Origin: Ditylenchus dipsaci
Lineage: Eukaryota > Nematoda > Chromadorea > Rhabditida > Anguinidae
Direction: 5' to 3'
Assembly (NCBI GenBank): GCA_004194705.1
Contig: SADC01000399.1
Coordinates: 310,001 to 374,000, forward strand
Length of the DNA stretch: 64,000 nucleotides
Position 1 is the stretch's first letter. Every line of letters begins with the position of its first letter. Both the position numbers and the translations under genes were made by a program. This document shows, piece after piece, positions 23,101 to 32,100 of this stretch. The notes under the pieces were generated by a model. That model was not told the origin of the DNA. It did not search any database and saw nothing but the letters and a program-made list of their open reading frames with translations.

Positions 23101-26100
23101 ATGGCACGGGTTCTTTTGCTTCAATCATTGATGAAGTAGGTGAAAAAAGATCAGGAAGGTAACACATTGTACAGGGTCGAAATCCAGCTGGGTACCCACA
23201 GGTTTTCAATTGATGCGCCATGATGGTCATATTACATCCAAGCTCATAGTATACCAAAATGACCGCCATAAATTTAGCTTTCTAAAAATACCAATCATTG
23301 ACTCTTTCGGCTTGAATTTTAAGATAAATCACTAATTGTTTGATGGAGTAGCGATATTCAAAACGCTCTATTCTTACTTTCGACAAGCGAAAAACTTTGT
23401 GCAGAGATAATATATAGCTGAACAATCAAAACAGAGAGCAGAAAATCACTGTCATTTTGGCTCTGAATTCAACTATAGTTTGTTGTCAAATTATGACAAA
23501 ATGTGCAAAATGAATATATAAGTCGTGACACAACATTTTTTACAACTTTTTTCCCGCTGGAAAAACTTTTGATTCTGACACTGGATACGTGTTCAGCGTG
23601 GTCGATTTGCTTATACAAGTTCTTTTGCAATTTCAGAGTCACTTTCAAATTTTGAATTCCGCTCAAGACAATAAACAATGAAACTTTAAATTCAAATGTT
23701 TATTGTCTTGAGTGGAATTCAAAATTTGTTAGTGACTTTGAAATTGCTAAAAAAACTTTTATAAGCAAATCGACCACGCTGGACACGAATTCAGTGTCAG
23801 AATCAAAAGTTTTTCCAGCAGAAAAAAATTCACTCACAAAAATTGTAATTATATAATGTAGTTAAAAAACACAATGAACCTTGCTTTTTGACTGTAAAAT
23901 ACGTTTCGCCGCAAAAATTGACTTAAAGTAAAGAAAATTTGACAAAATTAAAGAAAAAATATGCCGATCTGACCCGATCATACCCGATCTGAGCCAATCT
24001 GACCCGATCTGAACTTATCTGAACTGATCTGATCTTAATCGATCTAATCTTTTTTCAACTCTGTGTAAAATACGTTAAAAAAAATATTGTGCCGATTTGA
24101 TCTTGATCTGATCTTCGGCGATCTAATCTGAACTGATTTGATCTTTGCGGACCTGGTGCTCACCTGGTCTAAAAAAAGTACTGAAAATTAAGTCTTCGAC
24201 AACTTGCCCAAAAACAACTGATAAAAATATTCTAACCAGGCGACCTCAAGTAGTGTCTTTTTTTTAAAGAGGTCGTTGAGATTTTTTTGCAGATTCGTGT
24301 AAAGCACCGCCAAGTTATACAATCAAAACTTCCATTAACGTAACCCCCAAAAGTTCGTTCCCGCCTAGGGTCCGACACTTTTTTACCTCGATTTTTCAAA
24401 AATTTTCCTTTTGTGTTTTCACAGTCTGGCTGCAAATATCGTCAGGATTCCAATCGTTTTAGCGAAAGAAAATCAAGTAGTACTTTGAAAAGTATCTCAC
24501 GGCTTGTCGAAATGTTGCGAAGAGGCCGATAAGTGAGTGTGGCGTGAATTTAAATGAAAGCTGCTTTTTCTCAGGAATTCGAATATTCTTTGAATTTCAG
24601 CTCTCATGAGATGGTATTTTCACTTTTTATTATATTGCAAATGAGTGACTAGCAGTTAGGCTACACAATGGTATAAAAAACATGTGTAACTATATATAAA
24701 TATTTCGAAAATTTTCATGAAGAAGATCTACAGGATACGTGGCATTTTTATGTTGACGTTTTCAATTTAAAAAATCTAGTTTTTATGTAGTTACCGTAAA
24801 ACCTCTATTAAACGGACACCCTCCAATAAACGGACACCCTCTAATAAACGGGCACCCTCAAGGACCTATATCTCAGCGCAAAATTTTTTTTTGCAAATCT
24901 GTTTTTCGCGTTTTCTTGATCACCTCGATCTTAGTTGATTCCGCTTTTTAGATTTTTTTGAGTACCCAAAAATCTCAAAATTAAAATATTTTTTTTCGAT
25001 TTTTAGGGGTTGAAAATTAAACGGGCATGCCCGTTTAATAGAGGTTATACGGTACCCACGTTTTTATATATCAATGTGTAGCCTAGGTGCTAGTCACTCA
25101 TTTGCAATATAATAAAGAGTGAAAATACCATCTCATGAGATTCAAAGAATATTTGAATTCCATAGAAAAATCAGCTTTCATTTGAATTCCTGCCACACTC
25201 AGGTATCAACCTCTTCGCAACATTCTGACAAGCTGTGAGACACTTTTCAAAGTAATACTTGACACAAGCACAATATGCAATAAATCTCCCCGTACACGTT
25301 GAATACTCAAAAAATTTGTAAAACAACGGCAACTCAAACGTAGGCTAAAAACCATGACACCCGTATCATGGGTTTTCGGGGACTGCCAGGCGACTCGTTA
25401 CAAATTTTGACTCGTTACAGCGACTCGTTACAGTGACTTGTTACAATTGCGACTCGTTACAGCTACTCGGTACACTTTTTTCAAAATTTTTTGAAAGTGT
25501 TCTCAAAACCTTAAGTTGACCTAAAATCACCTCAGAAATTCAAAAAAGACATTATCTTTGGGTTCTGGTCAATAAAAAATTGAGCTCTGAGCATTTTGAA
25601 ATTTTGACTATTTGCCTGTTTCACCATATTTTTCAACATGGGACTTTTCAAAAAGGACTCGATTTGCATTTTATGATCAAGAGTACTTCTTGGAATCATG
25701 TCTAAGGTAAGTGAGTGCGCTTTGTGAGTGCCCCTTCGAGGACGCAGGGGCTTGGTTGCTTGCGGCTGAGATGCGCACATCCACATACTTTAGACGCAAA
25801 TCACTCGAAAGTGACTCTGGATGCATGAAAAAGTATGCATACCAGAGTTTATTAACCCGTTTTTTCGCACATGTACAAAAAAGTACACAAAATTTTTATT
25901 TTTTTTGTGCTGCGGAAAAGTCATACATGGATGTAAAATTATCGGTTTTATTATAAAAATGTTGTCAAAAACAGTATGTTATCGGTAAAATTTTGAGATT
26001 TAGGCCTTTTATGTTTCTTGAGGTACATAAAGGACACAAAGTCAGGGCTCTTTCACATGAAACTCTTTGAAGCAATCATCATGCAGGCCAACGTCGCATT

Positions 26101-29100
26101 TTTCGCACTTCTTAGTAGTCCTTCCCTTACATACTGCTTACACAAGTCGTGATTCAGATGTAACTATCCAGTGTTCGTGTCTATCAAACCTCATACTGTT
26201 GTTGACACGCTTGGAAGTCATTTGACGAGGCTCTAAGCATTTTAGGCCAGTCCCTGTTGATTGATTGGCGTACATACGCAAGTAAGATGTGGCGACATAG
26301 CGGCGGAACGCCAGATAATCAGTATTCGGATTACTTTTCCTCCATAATTGCCAAGCGTTGTGGACAGCAGTGTCAACCCCAAAGCAAAAGCATGACCATC
26401 ACCACTTCTTAGACCCTATGGCAACACGGTAGTTGTTGATGTTTTGATCCATCCCATCCACCCCTCGCATGTACTTGTTGTACACATGAACTGTGTTTGG
26501 CTGTCAATATGAATTCTCTTTTCTTCTTTAGCAGACCAACGGCTGGCGGGATGCATTGACTCGATGTCTTCGATTGTTGTCAACATGATAACGGGCCGGT
26601 TGTCGTTCCATGCGAGGACAAGAACACCTAAATGTAACAAAATAAAAAATTAGTTGGCGGAATTGCGGCAATCTCCATTTCAACATTTACTTCTTCAGTC
26701 TCTAATAAGAAGAGCTTCTCCATCAAATTGATAAGCTCTCCCAAAAGCTCTACCACGGTTTAGCGGGGGTAAACTTTATTGAGTTTCTCTGACGTCCAAC
26801 CAAATCGGGCTTATCGAGGGTGGCGGTATAGCGGGGTGGCGGATTATCGAGGTTTGACTATATATATATATATATATCCTCGACAACAGAACTACAGACA
26901 GACTACAGAAGCATACATTCTTAGGAATGATTATCAGATACATAAGCTAACAAATTATGCTCAGCTTTTTAAACGCATTATTAATTTTAACACCCGAGGA
27001 CAGATGGAAACAGGTGTATCTTCTGGTACGAAATTTCATTCTGAACAAATCTGAAAAAAACAGGATTTTCGTGACTCCAAGTAGAAGTGGCTAAAAACAG
27101 AGATTTAAAATTTGGACCGAAAAATAGACATCAACTTTCAAAGCACCGGCTAACGCAATTGTTTATAACATCGAGACTAGGTTAAATGCTCATTAGCCCC
27201 GCCATCTTGTGGGCTTTCTAACAAAATATAGTTTGTTTAAGAAAGTTACTGAAAACTGTGATAGAACTGGCCAAATACAAAACTGTTGCGTCTCTGAAAA
27301 TGACAATTTTTTGGTTTCAGACTCTTTATAAAATGTGCCAGAAGATAGCTAAAAAGTAGAAACAAAATTCCGGCATGGCTTCGCCTCTCGATGAGATGGA
27401 AAAACATGGTTTGTAAAGATTTCCGGCTATGACATATACTGTACTCCTGTTGTCTTTACTTCATCGGGTTGTTTCATATAGTTTTATCGAATCGATCCAT
27501 TGTAGCCCAAAAAAGATAAACCTTTTAAATTTTAGCCAATACAACATTTTTGCAATGTTTTTGTTAGTTAATGACTAAAAAATGACAAAAAAATTATAAA
27601 TGCGAAATATTATTTTGCGGGAAAATTAAAAATTTTGACCTTTTCGAAACACAGCAGGGCCAAGGCAAAAAAATTTAATTTTTGTAATACTTTACCGTAT
27701 TTACTGTATTAACTCCCCATGGGGAGTTATTTTTCAACCCTTAAAAAATCGGAAAAAAAATATTTCGATTTTGATATTTTTGGGTGCTCAACCAAAATTT
27801 AAAAAGTGGAATCAGGTAAACTCGCGGCAACTAAAAAAACGCAAAAAACAGATTTGCGAAATGTTCGCTCTAGGCTGAGATATAAGGTCCGTAGGGTGGG
27901 GACTTATTAGAGGGTGGGGAGTTATTAGAGGGTGGGGAGTTAATACAGTAAATACGGTATATGTGTTTTAGTAAAACGACCAAAACTGTAAGTTTTAAAT
28001 AAAAATAAATGAAAAAAGCCCAGTTTAAGGACTATGAAACTTGATATACAGTCAACTCTCGATTTAACGAACCCCCTATTTAACAAAACTCTCGATTTAA
28101 CGAACCTCTTAATCTGATTTGGTTGGTTGAATCTCTATATAGTATTTGGCATGTGTGGGCGGGTGGGTTGGAAGATCGCCACTTTTGTGTTCAAGTTTGA
28201 TTTTCTGCCAATTTTTGTAAACTTATCCCAGATATGTTTCCGGAACCCTAAAATTCAATATCTTAGCTATCTTTTAACTACAAAACCGTTAAATTCAGGT
28301 GGCTCCAAAAAAAAGTTTTTAAGTCCCTCCAAGTCGGAGATGGCGGATTTTAGCCTGGATTTTGGGTTGATTTTCGTGTTCAAGTTGGATTTTCTGCCAA
28401 TTTTTGTAAACTGATACCGGATATCTTCCCGGAACCCTGAAATTCAATATCTTAGATATCTTTTAACTACAAAACCCAATAATTGAGTGAGCTCCAAAAA
28501 AAATTTTTAAGTCTCTCCAAATCGGGAATGGCGGATTTTAGCCTGGATTTTAGGTGGATTTCGTGTTCAAGTTGGATTTTCTGCCAATTTTTGTGAACTT
28601 ATACCGGATATCTTGCCGGAACCCTAAAATTCAATATCTTAGGTATCTTTTGAGTACAAAACCCGATAATTGATCCCTCCAAATTAGAAGTGGTGGATTT
28701 AGCCTGGATTTAGCCTGGATTTGGTGGATTTTAATGCTCGAGCCTGGGAAGGGGGCATCTAGGAAGAGGGTGGCAAGGAGGGTGCTACTCAGTAGTTGGG
28801 AAGGAAGAGAGAGATACACAGGAGGAAGTTAGCCAGGAGCAGGGTAGGCAGGAGGGGATACCCAAAAAGAGGGTAGCCAGTAGGAAGGTGGCCAAGAGGA
28901 CGGTAACCAGGAAGAGAGTAGGCAGGAGTGGAGTACCAAGGAATATACCAGCCAGGAGGAGGTATATAGGGAAAAATTACCCAGGAGGGGGCTACCCAGT
29001 AGGAAGAAAGCCAGTAGGGAGTTATCCACGAGGAGGGTAGCCAAGAGGACGGTTAACCAGAAAAAGGTAGCCAGCTTAGGGTATGTGATCGATTATTATT

Positions 29101-32100
29101 TATGTAATTTTTAAAATTTGATAGTGGCGCCGATAGGCGCCTGTTGCCCCTAGTCTGAAATAAGATGAAGCTTACAATCGATTTAACGAAACTCTTGATT
29201 TAACGAACTTTTTTTGGAATTCCTACTGAATAAGTTACTCTCGATTTAACGAATATTGGGTTTTCTTGTCTGCGCAAGACTTTTTTCTGCCAAAAAATTC
29301 GAATTATACTATAACTACTAGCTAGAAAACGCAAGAAGAACACCATTTTCAACGTTTTAGCAGTCAATACATGATTCAAACATGTTTTAAGGCAGCGGTC
29401 GACACTTTCGGCAATTATTATTGACAAAAGAATCAGACTTTTTGCTTTAAAGACCAAGGCAGATGCTTGGTTTGAAGTTGTTCTATTTTGTTTTCTTGAC
29501 TAGTGCGAAGCTAAACAGACCTTAGGTCACAGTTGTCAAAATTATATTGCTTCTTTGACCTTGAGGGCCATCAAGACATCTTTGCAGGTTCAATTACCGT
29601 GGTCCCGCTAGGTAAAAAGCCTAAAATTTTGTCAATAATTAATTAATTCTTTTTTGCAAAAAATGTCGATAGCTACATAAAAACAACATTTAAGCATATA
29701 TTCGCTGCTAAAACCTTAAAAATGAAAATAACGAGCGTTTTCTAGCTAGCCGGTATGGTATACTCATGCCACTCTCGATTTAACGAACATGTGAATGAAA
29801 ACTGTTCACCAACTTTCGATTTAACGAACCCTCAATTTAATGAAACTCTCGATTTAACGAACATTTCGGTCGGTCCCAGGGTTTCAATAAATCAAGAGTT
29901 GACTGTACACATCAATTTGCGATTAGCAGCAATCAGTGTGATTAGTAGCAATCCACCCTAATTCTGTTAATAGTAACCTGAATTTTTCAATTCTGTTAAT
30001 GGCAACCTCAATTTTTTGTTTTTATTTGAATTTTTTTTATAAAATGTAACCCAAGATTAAATGAAATGTTTGTAAAAGCCGAGCTAAAAAAAGTTCCATA
30101 CAAAAAGATAAATTGTAGTGACATCTCCAGTGGTTCCAGCCAACGGTGTAGCGATGTTATCCGGGTTGATATTGAATTTCTTTGCAACCACTGTTAACAA
30201 AACCATAATAGAGGCCAGCAAAATTGAGCCAATGGAGAGGGTCAGGGTTGCACTTGCCATAAGCCATACAGCTAGCGACAAATTGAACTAAAAAATACTA
30301 CTTGTAAAAACCAACATTCAGAATGGTCGGTAAGACTATAGGAAGCACCCCAGCGCGGAATTTACTTTTCTACAAGGGGAAGGACCCGTCTCATATTGAT
30401 TATCGTGCTCTGAAACGGCACGGAAACACATTGGTTCTCAAAAAATCGAAAAATTTTGCCTTTGTCTTTTGTTAGTGGTCCTTTCATTTCCATACAGCCT
30501 TATACAGCCCTTAATTCCTTTAAAATGCTTTGGCGCCAATTTAAAAATATATTTTTGTGAACCTTTTTTGAATTTTTTTACCTTGGTGGGCTAGGGATGA
30601 TTTGAAAAAAACGAGATTGGGCAGACTTTAACAGACTAACAGGGGTGACCAAAGCAGTTTTTTTACGTTTTTTGGAAATTTTTGAAACTGTCTCATAACC
30701 ATCCAAAACCACTCAAAATCACCCGAACCGCTTCAAAACTCTTTTCGTAGAAATATACACCCTTCTGTGAAAAGTACACTGGTACTGGCGGGATTTGAAC
30801 CAGGAAGCTCGGTTATGAGTATATGAAGCACCAACCCCTCTCTTATTCAGAACCGCTCAGAAACCACTTCGGAGTGGCCAAAAAGCCAAGGTTTACTACA
30901 ATGAGGTAAACTTTTAACGAAAAGGTTATTGAGAGGATCAAAATTCCGGTCCGATGGGCTTGATAGCCCAGAATCGCGTGACTTCGCGTAATTGAGGTGC
31001 TTTAGAACAGAATAAAGAACAAAAATAAACAGAATAACAGAACAAATTATAATCGATTAAGCCCATCGGACCCGAATTTTTGATCCACTCAATTGATCCA
31101 CTCAAACTTTTTCGTAAAAATTTCACCCTCCTTTAGTAAACCCCGAAAAACAGTTATTTTTGGCTTTTGGCCACTCCGAAGTGGTTTCTGAGCGGTGAAA
31201 AAGAGAAGGTTGGTGTAGTGCTTCATATACAGTCGAACCTCGATATAACGTACCGCTTGATATAACGTACCCTTGCAAGTAACACTGATATTTACGTTAC
31301 CCTCGATATAACGTACCCTTGTGAAATTGGTGTGTTATATTTACCAATCCAATACAGTTTTTGCTCTTTTTCTGCTTCTGCAACATTTTCTGTAGTCATC
31401 AAGTTTTTTTATTTTCACAAAGAAACATAGACAGTGGGTAACGCTGCTATAGGTATGAGTTATAGACCATTCGATAGCCCAATCTCGCTGAATGCCTTTG
31501 ATGCCTTTTCGTTAAAAACTTCAACTTTCGTTAATGCCTTTTCGTCTAATCTAGAGAAGAATTTTTCTCACAGTCAAACCTGGATACAACACCACCCAAG
31601 GGAGCGACCATAGGGTGGTGTTGTATCGAGGGTTCATTTGACTACATTTCAGTCAAAGCTGACCAAATTGGTCCGTTTTTTAGTCGTGTTATATCGGGGC
31701 GGTGTTGTATCCAGTTTCTACTGTAGCCCAAGAAATTAAATATTATTATTGTGCATTATTTGGGAAAATATAGAGCAATTGAGTGTTCTTTTGGAAGTCT
31801 AGTTTTGGTTTAATCGACCCCCGTTAAAACTTACCCTAAATCTAACCGATGGGTATATTCCCTGCAATCAAGTTCGGTATGTCCCCAGCACTCAAATTTG
31901 GTATACCCCCAGCATTCAATCAAACAACAGGAGGAACCAAGGAAGACGAACCCTTGATATAACGTACACCTGTCATTTATTTGTTTTCTGCCCTCGATAT
32001 AACGTACCCTCAATATAACGTACCCTTTACCCGGTCCCCAGGGGGTACGTTATATCGAGGTTTGACTGTACTCCTAACCAAGGTTGCTAGTTCAAGTCCG

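Larger units (their letters stand above)
28049..29905. mobile_element. pogo-like composite element, 1.86 kb
   Basis: CAGTCAACTCTCGATTTAAC at the left and AATCAAGAGTTGACTG at the right, flanked by TA, with several CTCGATTTAACGAAC repeats near both ends. The interior holds the three-copy repeat (28190-28740) and a purine-rich minisatellite (28740-29075). A minus-strand open frame at 29200-29457 shows no transposase motif that I can name. Confidence 0.65.

Noticed and set aside
30781..30860. A functional tRNA gene (CTCATAA loop, B-box GGTTCAAATCC)
   Set aside because: No 5' half that completes the acceptor and D arms; lies inside a palindromic element with an inverted counterpart at 32070-32108.
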